A DNA stretch of 64,000 nt, taken from a bacterium (GTDB taxonomy: Bacteria > Armatimonadota > Fimbriimonadia > Fimbriimonadales > Fimbriimonadaceae). Where the stretch lies: positions 62,001 through 126,000 of the forward strand of contig PNMZ01000007.1 in the NCBI GenBank assembly GCA_013823945.1, read 5' to 3'. The notes below the pieces were generated by a model, which did no database searches, was not told the DNA's origin, and was given only the letters and a program-made list of their open reading frames with translations. Both the position numbers and the translations under genes were made by a program. Of the stretch, positions 9,081 to 18,446 are shown one piece after another (position 1 is the first letter of the stretch; the number at the start of each line of letters is the position of its first letter).

Positions 9081-10481
9081 ATGAGTATTAGTGAGCGATT
9101 GGTGAAGGCCCCTCGGCGGAAGTGGGTGATTGGATGTTCTTTGGTAGGGGTTTTGGTTTTGGGGTTGGTTGGATTTGCGGTTTTGCAGGTTGTGGATTAT
9201 CCGGTGGTGGCTTTGCGGGCGGAGAAGGTTGCGGCGGAGTATCGGGCGGCGGGGTTGCCTTGGGTGGCGGAAGATTTGGAAAAGTTCTCGGGCACGGGCT
9301 CAAATGTGGGCGAGCCGATGGTGACGATTTTGGAGGATCGAGTACCGCTTTGGTCCAAGAAGAGCCAACCAATTTTTGATTTGATTGCGGAAGGCAAATA
9401 CGGTCAGGCACGGCGTGAAGTTGACGCATTGAGCGCACCGACCGTGCGTGAATTTGCGGCGATGGGTTCTTTAGATCAGATTTGGTTGTCAAAGGATTGG
9501 GATTTGGGCCCCAATGTGTTGTTTCCAGAATATGCGGATGTGAAAATCGGAGTGAAGATGCTTTCGGCGCGAGCAGAATTGCGGGCGCGAGACGGTGACT
9601 TGAATGGGGCCCTGGCAGACTTACGGTCGAGCTATGCGATTTCGAATAAAGTTGGTCGGAACCCAAATTTGATTGCAATGCTGGTGGGAATTGCTTGCCG
9701 GGCGATTACGAATCGGGCGGTCTTGTATGTTGCGGATGCTCGGCCCAACGATTCGGCATGGATTGATCGTTTGCGAGTCGAGGTGGAGGGATGGCGTCCG
9801 GAGGCTGATTTGAATTTGGCTATGCAGGGAGAGGCTTACATGGGAGTAGCTTTTTATCGCAATTTTCGAGGTCGGATTGTTCCGGGCAGTTTTGATTTTG
9901 AGGAGGCTGCCAGATACAACCCTTCTGACCGGCTGAAGCGGAGTGGATTCCCGGAGGGGGTGATGAACCGTGCGATGATGGTTCGGCATATGGAAGCTCA
10001 CGTGGACATGCAGAAAATCGTGAAGAAGTTTGAGGGTGATCCGGTTGGAATGACCCGGGCCTTGGACAAGTTCACGGCAAGTTTTGAGTCTGGACCGCTG
10101 AAGTTGAGTCAGCTTGGCAATCGCGTATTATTTCCGGTTTATTCTCAGGCGGGAGAAGCGGTGGCGAAAGATGAGATGATGCCTAAGATCGCGGCGGCGG
10201 TGCTTTGGGCTCGGGGAGAGAAGATTCGGACGGGGAGCTATCCAAAGTCAGGGAAACGTTACGAGATTATTGATTTTCATACAGGTGATTTTGTGAAGGT
10301 GAAGATTATTGGGGAGAGGATCGTTGTTTATTCTATTGGAAAGGATGGAGTAGATCAGGGCGGGGCGAATTTGCTTGATTATGGGGGTAAAGGTGATGAC
10401 TTGGGAGAAGCATTTCCGCCTAAAAAGCGAGAAGCAATTGTGAAATCGGGCGGCTCGTCAGGTGGGCCGGGCCCCCGGTGA
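9081..10481 (+). CDS. membrane-anchored protein of unknown function
   Basis: 466 residues, not recognised. A basic start (RLVKAPRRKW) is followed by one hydrophobic helix at about residues 16-38, so the rest should lie outside the cytoplasmic membrane. The body is largely helical, with short TPR-like stretches (ELRARDGDLNGALADLRSSY near residue 160). The end has a short motif VVYSIGKDGVDQGG, similar to the tail of pseudopilin-like and planctomycete hypothetical proteins, and then a charged, Gly-rich tail. It follows the sufB terminator closely, but a job in Fe-S assembly is not implied. It appears to be a single-gene unit. Confidence 0.8.
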   Translation: MSISERLVKAPRRKWVIGCSLVGVLVLGLVGFAVLQVVDYPVVALRAEKVAAEYRAAGLPWVAEDLEKFSGTGSNVGEPMVTILEDRVPLWSKKSQPIFDLIAEGKYGQARREVDALSAPTVREFAAMGSLDQIWLSKDWDLGPNVLFPEYADVKIGVKMLSARAELRARDGDLNGALADLRSSYAISNKVGRNPNLIAMLVGIACRAITNRAVLYVADARPNDSAWIDRLRVEVEGWRPEADLNLAMQGEAYMGVAFYRNFRGRIVPGSFDFEEAARYNPSDRLKRSGFPEGVMNRAMMVRHMEAHVDMQKIVKKFEGDPVGMTRALDKFTASFESGPLKLSQLGNRVLFPVYSQAGEAVAKDEMMPKIAAAVLWARGEKIRTGSYPKSGKRYEIIDFHTGDFVKVKIIGERIVVYSIGKDGVDQGGANLLDYGGKGDDLGEAFPPKKREAIVKSGGSSGGPGPR

Positions 10482-10786
10482 TTCGTGAAGAGTGGGGAGT
10501 CAAATCTGAGTTCAGCGGGCGACTTTTTATCATGGTTGGATGTAGTCGGTGATAGACTAGAAGATTCGTTATAGCCGGAAGCGTTAACTCTTTCGGAGAT
10601 AGTTAAAGTGTGAGTATTCACAAACCTGAAAGTTACTAACTCATGGAGAGATAATCTTCCGTACGAGACAGTTGCATTTGGAAGGAGTGCGAAATTAAAG
10701 CGTCATATCCGACTTTTGGTCCGTATTTTAGCTGGACTTGGAACTAGAACGTTATGGTGCGCTTCTAAGTTTCCGGAACACAGACG
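10482..10786. other. gene-free interval upstream of the marR-like gene
   Basis: 305 bases with no supportable ORF, no hairpin with a T-run, and no recognisable repeat. It is AT-richer than its surroundings and presumably carries the promoter of the following regulator. No convincing -35/-10 pair or operator could be picked out by eye. Confidence 0.5.
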
Positions 10787-11254
10787 ATGCCTCACATCAT
10801 TTCACGAAATCATCAAAATGCTTGGCGTTCATTACTCATTGCCCAGAGTTGGGCGATACGACAGATCGAATTTCAGCTCCGAAAGGCTAATGAAATTTCG
10901 TTTGACGTTTATGAGGTCTTGCAGACGCTTGAAGATTCTGAGGGGGGGAAGCTCCGAATGAGCGATTTAGCGGATCGAATCCTTTTTAGCCGAAGTGGCC
11001 TGACCCGAATGATTGATCGGTTGGAAGAGCTTGGTTATGTCGTTCGGGAACCGAGTCCGGATGACCGGCGGGGTTGGTATGCCGTGGTTACTCCCAAGGG
11101 GAAGGAGGTTCGCCATCGTGCTTGTGATATTGTCCAAACGACTTTGCAGGCGATCTGGGAGCGATCTTTGAGTGATGAAGAAGCGGTAGCACTTGTTCCG
11201 GTTATGGAAAGTGTGACGAAATCGGCCCGTAATTACGAGCCGATTCGGGGATAA
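10787..11254 (+). CDS. MarR-family transcriptional regulator
   Basis: 155 residues with the MarR winged-helix layout: N-terminal dimer helix, the helix-turn-helix RMSDLADRILFSRSGLTRMI (residues about 62-81), the wing with EPSPDDRRGWYAVVTPKG, and a C-terminal dimer helix. The DRR wing motif is characteristic. Such proteins usually repress a neighbouring gene and release DNA on binding small phenolic or oxidant ligands. The nearest gene is a convergent hydrolase 6 bases away, so the target is unclear; autoregulation from the 305-base upstream gap is likely. Confidence 0.92.
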   Translation: MPHIISRNHQNAWRSLLIAQSWAIRQIEFQLRKANEISFDVYEVLQTLEDSEGGKLRMSDLADRILFSRSGLTRMIDRLEELGYVVREPSPDDRRGWYAVVTPKGKEVRHRACDIVQTTLQAIWERSLSDEEAVALVPVMESVTKSARNYEPIRG

Positions 11255-11260
11255 TTCAGT

Positions 11261-13099
11261 TCAGTTCAATTTGTCCACAATGAGGCGGCTCGGGTTCGGG
11301 CCGCCCATTGTTATTTTGATGTTGGCGGATTGGAAATCGGAGTCGATTGCGGTGAAGATATTCATGAATTTGTGCGGATTCCTGTCGACCAAAGGGAACC
11401 AGGATGACTGGACTTGGATCATGATCCGGTGGCCCTTTTTGAATGTGTGACAGGTGTCGGGGAGGGTGAATGGAACGCGTTCGACTTTGGTGGGATCCAT
11501 GGGTTGTGGATTTTGGAAGCTGTTACGGAATTTGGCCCGCATGACTTCGCCCCGGACGAGCATTTGGAAGTTGGGGTTTGCGGGATGGGTAGCGGGGAAA
11601 ACATCGATGAGTTTGGCGACGAAATCGCAGTCTGTGCCGGAGATTTGGGCGTTGATCACTGCGTCCACGTTTCCAGCTACGGTGAAGTCTTCGGTGAGTG
11701 GCTCGGTGGTGAACGTCAAGACATCGGGTCTTTGGGAGGCAAATGTTTGGTCGGCAAGCATGTACTCGCGAGTTCGGCGAAGCAGAGTACCGCCTTGATA
11801 CGGAACCGGGCTCGCGGGATTGCTCACATAGGTTGCGGTTCCGGATTGGGGGGCTTGGTTGACGGTCAGTTTGTTATTGGGTTGGAAGTTGAGGGTGGTG
11901 TCCTTGGTGGCTTTGGGTGGCCATTCGTTGAATCGTCGCCAAGTGTTGTTTCCACTATCGAACATGGTAGCTTTGGGGAGGGTGACTTGGCCGTTGCCGC
12001 GCAGGAAGGCATCGAAGAAGGGGAATTCGATTTCTTCCTGGAAGAATTGACTGGTGTTTGAGCCCCAGTCGTGGACGTGGAATTTTTGACCGTCTGCGCC
12101 AGCCCACATGCCGTGGTACCAGGGCCCCATGATGATCCAGTTGTTGGGTTGATTGGCTTGGACTTCAGCTGATTTGTAGCAGGCGAGGGGGCCATAGCAG
12201 TCTTCTGCGTCAAAGAATCCGCCGACCCAAAGCATTGCCGACTTGATATCTTTGAGACCGGATGGTACAGACCGAGTTTGCCAGTAGTCGTTGTAGGTGT
12301 CGTTGCGGACAATGTCGGACCAATAGGGGACTGCGCCTTTATACAGTTTGGGTTCTACGTTGGAGAGGGCTCCGAGGTCGAGGAAGTATTTGTATGCATC
12401 ACCATTGAGGTTGATGGGGATGCCAGCGGGTCGAGTCGGGCCGGGTTGATTTTGGGGGATGCCGAACCCGCTGAAAAAGCTGATGAAATCTTGGAGCATA
12501 AAGGCTCCGTTGTGGTGCATATCGTCGCCGAGGAACCAGTCGGCGGTAGGTGCCTGGGGGGATACGGCTTTGAGAGCCGGGTGGCCCGACATTGCGCCGA
12601 GGGCAGCGTATCCTCCGGGGTAACTGATGCCCCAGAGTCCGACGCGCTTATTGTTGTTGGGTACGTTGTTGATTAGGAATTCGACTGAATCGTAGGTGTC
12701 GGTTGATTCATCTATATCGGCGGGGTTGGGGGCGAGGCCGTTGTGTTGCCATGAATTTGTGAGTTGGGGTCGCAGGTTTTCGAAAACACCTTCGGACATG
12801 TATTTTCCCCGGACATCTTGAAAGGCGAAGATGTATCCGGATTCGACCATTCTTTTTGAGCCTCGGAAGCCGCGTTTATATGATGTTGGGCCGTAGGGTC
12901 CGGCGGAATAGGGAGTGCGTTCTAGGAGGATCGGGCCAGGAGATCGGCTGTTTTTAGGGACATAGACGCTGGTGTAGAGCTTTGTGCCATCGCGCATGGG
13001 GATCATGTACTCGTACTTCTGGTGCGTTTCGGTAGCAGCTTGTGCGGAAGCAAGGGCGGCAAACGCGAGGACGAGTGTTGCGATAGGCATGCGCATCAT
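11261..13099 (-). CDS. secreted CocE/NonD-family X-Pro dipeptidyl-peptidase-like hydrolase
   Basis: 612-residue serine hydrolase with an N-terminal signal peptide ending near ASAQA. The alpha/beta-hydrolase core has YMIPMRDGTKLYTSVYVP, the oxyanion/DVRG strand FAFQDVRGKYMSEG, and the nucleophile elbow GISYPGG (Ser near residue 160). The C-terminal jelly-roll domain typical of X-Pro dipeptidyl-peptidase C-terminal modules begins near residue 430. The family cleaves proline-containing peptides, acyl esters or beta-lactam/amide bonds; the substrate cannot be read from the sequence. It is convergent with the MarR gene and lies downstream of msrB on the same strand. Confidence 0.92.
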   Translation of the reverse strand: MMRMPIATLVLAFAALASAQAATETHQKYEYMIPMRDGTKLYTSVYVPKNSRSPGPILLERTPYSAGPYGPTSYKRGFRGSKRMVESGYIFAFQDVRGKYMSEGVFENLRPQLTNSWQHNGLAPNPADIDESTDTYDSVEFLINNVPNNNKRVGLWGISYPGGYAALGAMSGHPALKAVSPQAPTADWFLGDDMHHNGAFMLQDFISFFSGFGIPQNQPGPTRPAGIPINLNGDAYKYFLDLGALSNVEPKLYKGAVPYWSDIVRNDTYNDYWQTRSVPSGLKDIKSAMLWVGGFFDAEDCYGPLACYKSAEVQANQPNNWIIMGPWYHGMWAGADGQKFHVHDWGSNTSQFFQEEIEFPFFDAFLRGNGQVTLPKATMFDSGNNTWRRFNEWPPKATKDTTLNFQPNNKLTVNQAPQSGTATYVSNPASPVPYQGGTLLRRTREYMLADQTFASQRPDVLTFTTEPLTEDFTVAGNVDAVINAQISGTDCDFVAKLIDVFPATHPANPNFQMLVRGEVMRAKFRNSFQNPQPMDPTKVERVPFTLPDTCHTFKKGHRIMIQVQSSWFPLVDRNPHKFMNIFTAIDSDFQSANIKITMGGPNPSRLIVDKLN

Positions 13100-13126
13100 G
13101 CCCGCTATTGTGCATGAATTCGGGGA

Positions 13127-13669
13127 TTAAAGTGCTGGTTTGAACTTTAGAATTTCACCGTTGATGCAGTAACGAATTCCAGTTTTGTCTTTTGGGCCGT
13201 CGTCAAAGACATGACCGAGGTGTCCATCGCATCGGGAGCAGAGGACTTCAACCCGAACCATTCCGAAGCTGAGATCAGTTTTGAGCCAGACATTTTCGCG
13301 GCTGAATGGTTGGAAAAAGCTGGGCCAGCCAGTTCCAGAATCAAATTTAGAATCAGCTTTGAAGAGGGCGAGATCGCAGCCAACGCAGTGATATGTACCG
13401 TCTCCTTTTTTCTCGAGCTGTCCGGAGCAAAATGCGGCTTCGGTGCCTTTGTTTCGGAGAATGCGGTACTGCTCGGTAGTGAGTTCTTTTTTCCACTCAG
13501 CATCAGTTTTAACGACTTTATCTTTGCGCTTAGGGGAAACTTCTTCGATCGTGAGTCCGGCATAGGTTTTCGGCTTGCCGTTTTGAGAATTTGGTTGGGA
13601 CTGTAAGGCATAGACTCCGAGGGCAAAGGCGGCGAGGGCAAGGGTTGTGGCTATCAGTCCGAGTTTCAT
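13127..13669 (-). CDS. msrB: exported peptide-methionine (R)-S-oxide reductase
   Basis: Reduces the R epimer of methionine sulfoxide in proteins. The 180 residues include a signal sequence or membrane anchor (KLGLIATTLALAAFALGVYA), so the enzyme acts outside the cytoplasm. Zinc cysteines are in CVGC and CSRC; the core motifs FDSGTGWPSFFQP and DGHLGHVFDDGP are intact. The catalytic cysteine is kept in RYCINGEILKF, although the usual RYCINSAAL ending is altered. It lies 27 bases upstream of the CocE-type hydrolase gene and may be co-transcribed with it. Confidence 0.95.
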   Translation of the reverse strand: MKLGLIATTLALAAFALGVYALQSQPNSQNGKPKTYAGLTIEEVSPKRKDKVVKTDAEWKKELTTEQYRILRNKGTEAAFCSGQLEKKGDGTYHCVGCDLALFKADSKFDSGTGWPSFFQPFSRENVWLKTDLSFGMVRVEVLCSRCDGHLGHVFDDGPKDKTGIRYCINGEILKFKPAL

Positions 13670-13736
13670 GTAATGTATGAAACGCAGTTTAATAAGAAAG
13701 AGTTCGTACTGGTAGGGATGACAGAATAAGGTTCAA

Positions 13737-14651
13737 ATGAGTGGCGGACGTTTTTTTTATGCCAATGAGGGTTCTCGGCGTTCTCGGACGGCGTTCTTTG
13801 ATGCGTTAGAGGCTTTGGTTGAGGCAGGAATAGGGTTTGATGAGACTCGCTTGTGTGGCGATCAAGCGGAATTAGATGGAATTGTTCGGGAGCGACTGGC
13901 GGGAGGTGCTGAGGCGATTTTTGTTGGCGGTGGGGATGGCACTTTGGGGGGCGTGAGTGAACACTTTCGAGGTTCTGAGACAATTTTCGGAGCGGTGCCG
14001 TTAGGGACAGGGAATCAGTTTGCACGTGAGGTGGGTTTGCCGGAGGAGTTGCGAGCTTATGCAGCAACGGTGGCTCAGGGCCGGTTAGCTTGGCTTGACT
14101 TGGGCCTCTGTAACGGTCAAGGATTTTTGACGGTTGCGACATTGGGCTTGACGACCGAGATAGCACGGAATTTGGAGTCGAAGGGGGTTTTAGGGAAGGC
14201 GAGTTACGTTCCGGCTTTGGCAGCCGCTTTGAAAAAGATGAGGCCTTTTGAAGTTGAAATTGAGGGGGAAGGCGAGACGATTTTTGGTTCTATGGTTCAG
14301 GTTGTGGTTTGCAATGGTCGGACTCATGCGGGGCCTTTTTTGGCGAGTCCGGATGCAACGATCACGGATGGGATGTTTGATGTTTACGCGTTGAAACCGA
14401 TGGGTATGGGCGAGATGGTAGGTGCGGCAGTTTTGGCTCTTGGGGGCGAGCATACAAATACTAAGGAGGTTGATGCCATGAAAGCAAATCGGCTTGTAGT
14501 TCGCACCAGACCTAAGCTTCCGGTGGTTCTTGACGGGGAAGAATGTTGGTTTGATGAGATGACTTTTGAAATCGTTCCAGCGGCTTTCCGGGCGGTTGTG
14601 GGTCCGGGAATGCGGGTGCCTCAGGATCGGTTGAGTTCGGTGGAATGGTAA
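13737..14651 (+). CDS. diacylglycerol/sphingosine-kinase-like lipid kinase (YegS/BmrU family)
   Basis: 304 residues. The nucleotide-binding signature VGGGDGTLGGV is at about residues 62-72, followed by AVPLGTGNQFAREVGLP, both hallmarks of the DAGK catalytic domain. The C-terminal beta-sandwich includes VVVCNGRTHAGPF and a late LDGEECWFD. Members phosphorylate diacylglycerol or related lipids, or take part in undecaprenyl or isoprenoid lipid metabolism; the substrate is not predictable here. It is divergent from msrB across 67 bases, and AAGG lies upstream of the ATG. Confidence 0.9.
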   Translation: MSGGRFFYANEGSRRSRTAFFDALEALVEAGIGFDETRLCGDQAELDGIVRERLAGGAEAIFVGGGDGTLGGVSEHFRGSETIFGAVPLGTGNQFAREVGLPEELRAYAATVAQGRLAWLDLGLCNGQGFLTVATLGLTTEIARNLESKGVLGKASYVPALAAALKKMRPFEVEIEGEGETIFGSMVQVVVCNGRTHAGPFLASPDATITDGMFDVYALKPMGMGEMVGAAVLALGGEHTNTKEVDAMKANRLVVRTRPKLPVVLDGEECWFDEMTFEIVPAAFRAVVGPGMRVPQDRLSSVEW

Positions 14652-14664
14652 ACGGTTTAGAACA

Positions 14665-15732
14665 CTAATCCAATTCGACAAGGGATTTTTGGAATGCAAG
14701 TTCGGGGCGGAGGAGGCGGGCGTTTGGTCGTGCGACGAGCCAGCCCTGGATAAGGTCGAATTTTGATCTTTCGGCTAAGGCGAGTTGAGCAACTGATTCG
14801 ATCCCTTCGGCGACGGTTTTTGCGCCAAGCGATTTTGCGAAATTCACGAGAGATGAGAGGAGAATTTCCTTGGCTTCATCGTCGGTGGCTTGGAGGAGGG
14901 TGCGGTCGAACTTGATGATGTCAGGACGGATCAGCTCGGCCATGGCAATGGTGCTATGCCCTGATCCGAAGTCGTCGAGAGCGATTTTCGCACCTGATTC
15001 GCGGATTGTGGCCACGAGATTGAGGAGAGCGTTTTCGGAAGGAAATTGATCGGCTTCGACGAATTCGAAGACGACCTGGGCGGGGTTGATTCCAGCTCCA
15101 CGCATGGCGAAGACGGTGCTGTGAAGGTCTTCCAGAGAGTTGGCAAAGCTATCGGGGCAAAGGTTGATAAAGATGAGTTCTTCGGGGCCGAGTTGCTCGT
15201 AGAGGCATTGAAGGGCAGCGATGCGGGCGGATCGGTCGAATTCTTTTTTGCGACCGAGTTTTGCGGCGGCAGACACCATTTCAAATCCAGATCGAATTCC
15301 TGTGTGGTCAACGCCTCGGGCGAGGGCTTCAAAGCCTATGACTCGGCAAGATTTGAGGCAGTAGATGGGTTGATAGTAAGAGATGATGCGATTCTCGGTG
15401 AGAATATCGTTGAACCAGCGACCGGAAACTTGGGTGACGAGGTCGTTGAGGGACAGGGATCGCCAAGGCTCGAGGGGTTCGTCGGCGGAGTATCGGACGG
15501 CGGTGCAGGATGTGAGGTCATCGGGGCTCAATCCGTTGACGAACTGTTCCAGTAGTTGTTCCCAGCCCAAACCGGACAAGTGGAATACGGAGGTGTTCAG
15601 GTCGTCGGACTGTCCCAGATCAAGTCCTTTTGTGACGACATGCGGTCGGTCGCTGTAGATAGCGACACCCGCACCTCTGTATTCTTTTTGCAAACGGTCG
15701 CTGGCGCTGAATATGAATTCGCGCAGTGACAA
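14665..15732 (-). CDS. EAL-domain cyclic-di-GMP phosphodiesterase
   Basis: 355 residues. An N-terminal region of about 110 residues matches no known sensor fold that I can name. The EAL domain starts at YYQPIYCLKSCRVIGFEALAR. Residues for metal binding and catalysis appear present: the E of FEAL, N in FINLCPD, E in FEFVEAD, DD in DDFGSGHS, K in IIKFDRTLL, E in VAEGIES and Q in LIQGW. An active enzyme that hydrolyses c-di-GMP to pGpG is therefore expected. No GGDEF domain is attached. It is convergent with the lipid-kinase gene and divergent from sufS. A link to the pilus genes further on is possible but unsupported. Confidence 0.93.
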   Translation of the reverse strand: MSLREFIFSASDRLQKEYRGAGVAIYSDRPHVVTKGLDLGQSDDLNTSVFHLSGLGWEQLLEQFVNGLSPDDLTSCTAVRYSADEPLEPWRSLSLNDLVTQVSGRWFNDILTENRIISYYQPIYCLKSCRVIGFEALARGVDHTGIRSGFEMVSAAAKLGRKKEFDRSARIAALQCLYEQLGPEELIFINLCPDSFANSLEDLHSTVFAMRGAGINPAQVVFEFVEADQFPSENALLNLVATIRESGAKIALDDFGSGHSTIAMAELIRPDIIKFDRTLLQATDDEAKEILLSSLVNFAKSLGAKTVAEGIESVAQLALAERSKFDLIQGWLVARPNARLLRPELAFQKSLVELD

Positions 15733-15942
15733 GTCGAATCCTCGATTGATTGGGGTGCGGCGTTGTGAGAACGTTCACTCCCCGAATAAATGCTAGGGTC
15801 AAATATACCAGGCTGGAGCGGAGTTTTCCACATCTGTGGAAAAAGTTGTGAAAAAGTTTTAGTTGTCAGTTGTTTTTAATAGAACGAATTTGCGGTGGGG
15901 CTTTTTGAAATGTTGAAGTTAAGAAGTTGGTAGAACTGAGAT

Positions 15943-17157
15943 GTGGTGGAAACCGGACTAAAAAGTGAATTTTCGATTTTAGGTCGAGAAGTGAACGGGC
16001 GTCGGTTGGTTTATTTGGACAATGCAGCAACGACGCAGCGTCCGGATTGTGTTTTGCGGGCCATGGATGACTTTTCGCGAACGATGAATGCCAATGTTCA
16101 CCGAGGGGTTCATCGGTTGAGTCAAGAAGCGACGGAAGCTTTTGAACGGGCAAGGGATATTGTTCGAGATTTTGTTGGAGCGGGGGAAAGCGCAGAAATT
16201 CTGTGGACGAAGGGGTGCACGGAAAGTTTGAATTTGGTTGCTCAGGGGTGGGGCGGAGCGAATTTGAAGGCCGGCGATGAGGTGCTTTTGAACACGGGAG
16301 AGCACCATGCGGACATTGTTCCGTGGCAGTTAGTTGCCGAAAGGACAGGTGCTTTAGTGCGGTCGATCCCGATTGATGATGATGGTGTGATTGATCTGGA
16401 TGCTTTGCGGGGGATGGTCGGGCCGAGGACGAAGGCGATTGGGGTCAAGCACGTATGCAATGCAACGGGGGTGATTCATCCGGTGAAGGAGATTGCGGAG
16501 ATTGCTCATTCGGTCGGGGCGGTGATAGTGGTGGACGGTGCTCAGGCATTGGCTCACGTTATCGTCGATGTGCGGGAATTGGGAGCAGATTTTTATTCGA
16601 TGAGTTCGCATAAGGTCTATGGTCCGATGGGGATGGGGGCTTTATATGGTCGGCGTGAGCTTTTGGAAGCGATGCCGCCGTTCATGGGGGGTGGGGACAT
16701 GATTCGAACGGTGAGCTTTGAGGGAACGACTTTTAATGAGATTCCGAACAAGTTTGAGCCGGGGACGCCAAATGTTCCGGGGGCGATAGGATTTGCTCGA
16801 GCTTTAGAGTGGGTTCAAGAGAAGGGATTGGGAGAGTTGTCGCGGATTGAAAACGAGTTGGCGGTTCGCGCGCGGGATGAGTTGTTAGAGATTCCGGGGG
16901 TTCGATTGGTCGGGCGAAGCGTTCCACAGGCGAGTGTCGTGAGTTTCGTGACGGATTTTGCGCATCCGCATGACTTGGGGACGATTTTGGATGGATTTGG
17001 GGTGGCGATTCGGAGCGGTCATCACTGCTGTATGCCCTTGATGAACCGGTTAGGGATACCGGGCACGGCTCGGGCAAGTTTTGCGGCGTATAATACGAAT
17101 GTGGACATAAAAGTCCTGATTGATGGAGTGCGAAAAGCACGGGAGATTTTTGGCTGA
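15943..17157 (+). CDS. sufS: cysteine desulfurase SufS
   Basis: PLP enzyme that takes sulfur from cysteine as a persulfide for Fe-S cluster assembly. 404 residues from a GTG start; no ATG fits, and the family-typical LVYLDNAATTQRP falls at the expected distance. The PLP lysine is K224 in SSHKVYGP. The mobile active-site cysteine is in RSGHHCCMPLM near residue 365. It is first gene of an operon whose members overlap by one base each: its TGA shares its A with the ATG of sufU. The second putative Rrf2 operator overlaps codons 5-11. Confidence 0.96.
   Translation: MVETGLKSEFSILGREVNGRRLVYLDNAATTQRPDCVLRAMDDFSRTMNANVHRGVHRLSQEATEAFERARDIVRDFVGAGESAEILWTKGCTESLNLVAQGWGGANLKAGDEVLLNTGEHHADIVPWQLVAERTGALVRSIPIDDDGVIDLDALRGMVGPRTKAIGVKHVCNATGVIHPVKEIAEIAHSVGAVIVVDGAQALAHVIVDVRELGADFYSMSSHKVYGPMGMGALYGRRELLEAMPPFMGGGDMIRTVSFEGTTFNEIPNKFEPGTPNVPGAIGFARALEWVQEKGLGELSRIENELAVRARDELLEIPGVRLVGRSVPQASVVSFVTDFAHPHDLGTILDGFGVAIRSGHHCCMPLMNRLGIPGTARASFAAYNTNVDIKVLIDGVRKAREIFG
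15955..15973 (+). promoter_or_regulatory. second copy of the putative Rrf2/IscR-type operator, at the head of sufS
   Basis: GGACTAAAAAGTGAATTTT, 16 of 19 bases identical to the site upstream of sufB. It lies just inside the sufS coding region if the GTG at 15943 is the start. The pairing of the two sites with an Rrf2 gene in this operon suggests a common repressor; this is inference. Confidence 0.45.
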
Positions 17158-17591
17158 TGTTGAGTGAGCTTTACCAGGAAGTGATTTTGGATCATGGAAA
17201 GAAGCCGCGCAATTTTGGCTTGATGGAGGGGTGTACGCATTCTGCAGAAGGCTTCAATACTCTTTGTGGGGATCGCGTCCGGGTGTTTTTGTTGATTGTG
17301 GGTGATGTGGTGAAAGATGTTCGGTTTGAGGGCGAAGGGTGTGCAATTTGTACGGCGAGCGCAAGTTTGATGACTCAGATGGTGCGGGGCAAACGAATTG
17401 ACGAAGTGGAAACGCTTTTTGGCCATTTTCAGACCGCGGTGACCTCTGAGGGTGCTGATTTGACGGGGTTGGATGAATTGGAGGCACTGGTTGGTGTACG
17501 GCAGTATCCGAACCGTGTGAAATGCGCGACTTTGGCCTGGCATGCGATCTGTGCGGCTTTCGATTCTCCAGTATCCCAGGAGGTTTCGTGA
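17157..17591 (+). CDS. sufU: SufU-like sulfur-transfer/scaffold protein
   Basis: 144 residues of the IscU/SufU fold. It begins LYQEVILDHGKKPRNFG, as SufU does. The zinc/cluster ligands appear as TLCGD (usually PTCGD), GCAICTAS and RVKCATLAWHA. In Gram-positive SUF systems SufU is a zinc protein that receives the persulfide from SufS. The pairing with sufS through a one-base overlap supports that role here. The extra Cys where Ser is usual (GCAIC) is a minor oddity. Confidence 0.93.
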   Translation: MLSELYQEVILDHGKKPRNFGLMEGCTHSAEGFNTLCGDRVRVFLLIVGDVVKDVRFEGEGCAICTASASLMTQMVRGKRIDEVETLFGHFQTAVTSEGADLTGLDELEALVGVRQYPNRVKCATLAWHAICAAFDSPVSQEVS

Positions 17592-17956
17592 TGCCAGAGA
17601 AGATTGACAGTGGGCCGGTGAGTGATCCGGGTCATTTGAATTCAATTCAGCGGGCATTGCTGGAGGGAGAGATCATTGAGTCGATTCGACAGGTTTACGA
17701 CCCCGAGTTGCCGATCAATGTTTATGATTTGGGTTTGATTTATGGATTAAACGTGAGCCATGAGGGGGTTGTGGACATTACGATGACTTTGACGAGTCCG
17801 GCTTGTCCAGTGGCGGGGACGTTGCCGGGGGAAGTTGAGCAAGCGGCATTGAATACGCCGGGGGTGAAGTCGGCATCAGTTGATTTGGTTTGGGATCCGC
17901 CTTATACGATTGATCGTATGCCGGAGCACATTCGGTTGGAATTGGGACTGTTCTGA
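17591..17956 (+). CDS. sufT: SufT-like MIP18/DUF59 Fe-S maturation protein
   Basis: 121 residues. The ATG at 17591 overlaps the sufU stop and is preceded by a strong AGGAGG, so the longer in-frame start 69 bases upstream is rejected. The domain is the MIP18/PaaD-like fold with IRQVYDPELPINVYDLGLIYG, MTLTSPACPVAGTLPGEVE and VDLVWDPPYT. Relatives (SufT) aid maturation of Fe-S proteins, particularly under high cluster demand. Its place inside the suf operon supports that function rather than a phenylacetate-oxygenase role. Confidence 0.92.
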   Translation: MPEKIDSGPVSDPGHLNSIQRALLEGEIIESIRQVYDPELPINVYDLGLIYGLNVSHEGVVDITMTLTSPACPVAGTLPGEVEQAALNTPGVKSASVDLVWDPPYTIDRMPEHIRLELGLF

Positions 17957-17957
17957 A

Positions 17958-18446
17958 ATGAAATTTAGTGCACAAGAAGAATATGGGTTGCGGTGCTTGA
18001 TTGCTTTGGCGCGGAAAGGCGTGGGACAGTCAATGACGATTCCGGAAATTAGTGATCAGGAAGGGTTGACGAGTAGTCACGTGGCGAAGATTCTGGCAAT
18101 TTTGCGTCGCAGTGGTTTTGTGGCAAGCACTCGGGGCCAATCGGGAGGTTATGCACTGGCGATGGAACCTCGGGATATGGTTTTGCGCGATGTTTTGGAG
18201 CCCTTAGGGGGGCGGATGTTTAGTGAGGAGTTTTGTGAGCGGCACACGGGAATCTTGGCGAATTGTGTGCACGAGACGGATTGCACTTTGCGACCGCTTT
18301 GGAATGGGATTCAGCAGGCGGTGGATGGCATCGTGGGTCGGTATACGATTCAGGATTTGCTCGACGGAGTGATTGAGCCGCCCAAGATTCAGTTAAGTGT
18401 GACACGGCGGGCTCCCGTTGAAATTGAAGACGAGGCGTGTTGCTGA
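17958..18446 (+). CDS. Rrf2-family (IscR/SufR-like) regulator
   Basis: 162 residues; ATG 17958 lies one base after the sufT stop. The Rrf2 winged helix is clear: MKFSAQEEYGLRCLIALA, the helix-turn-helix ISDQEGLTSSHVAKILAIL and the wing STRGQSGGYALA. The cluster-binding region carries FCERHTGILANC and then VHETDCTLRPLW, three cysteines in IscR-like spacing, so sensing through an Fe-S cluster is expected. It should control its own suf operon and perhaps sufB. The C-terminal CC pair is an extra feature. Confidence 0.93.
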   Translation: MKFSAQEEYGLRCLIALARKGVGQSMTIPEISDQEGLTSSHVAKILAILRRSGFVASTRGQSGGYALAMEPRDMVLRDVLEPLGGRMFSEEFCERHTGILANCVHETDCTLRPLWNGIQQAVDGIVGRYTIQDLLDGVIEPPKIQLSVTRRAPVEIEDEACC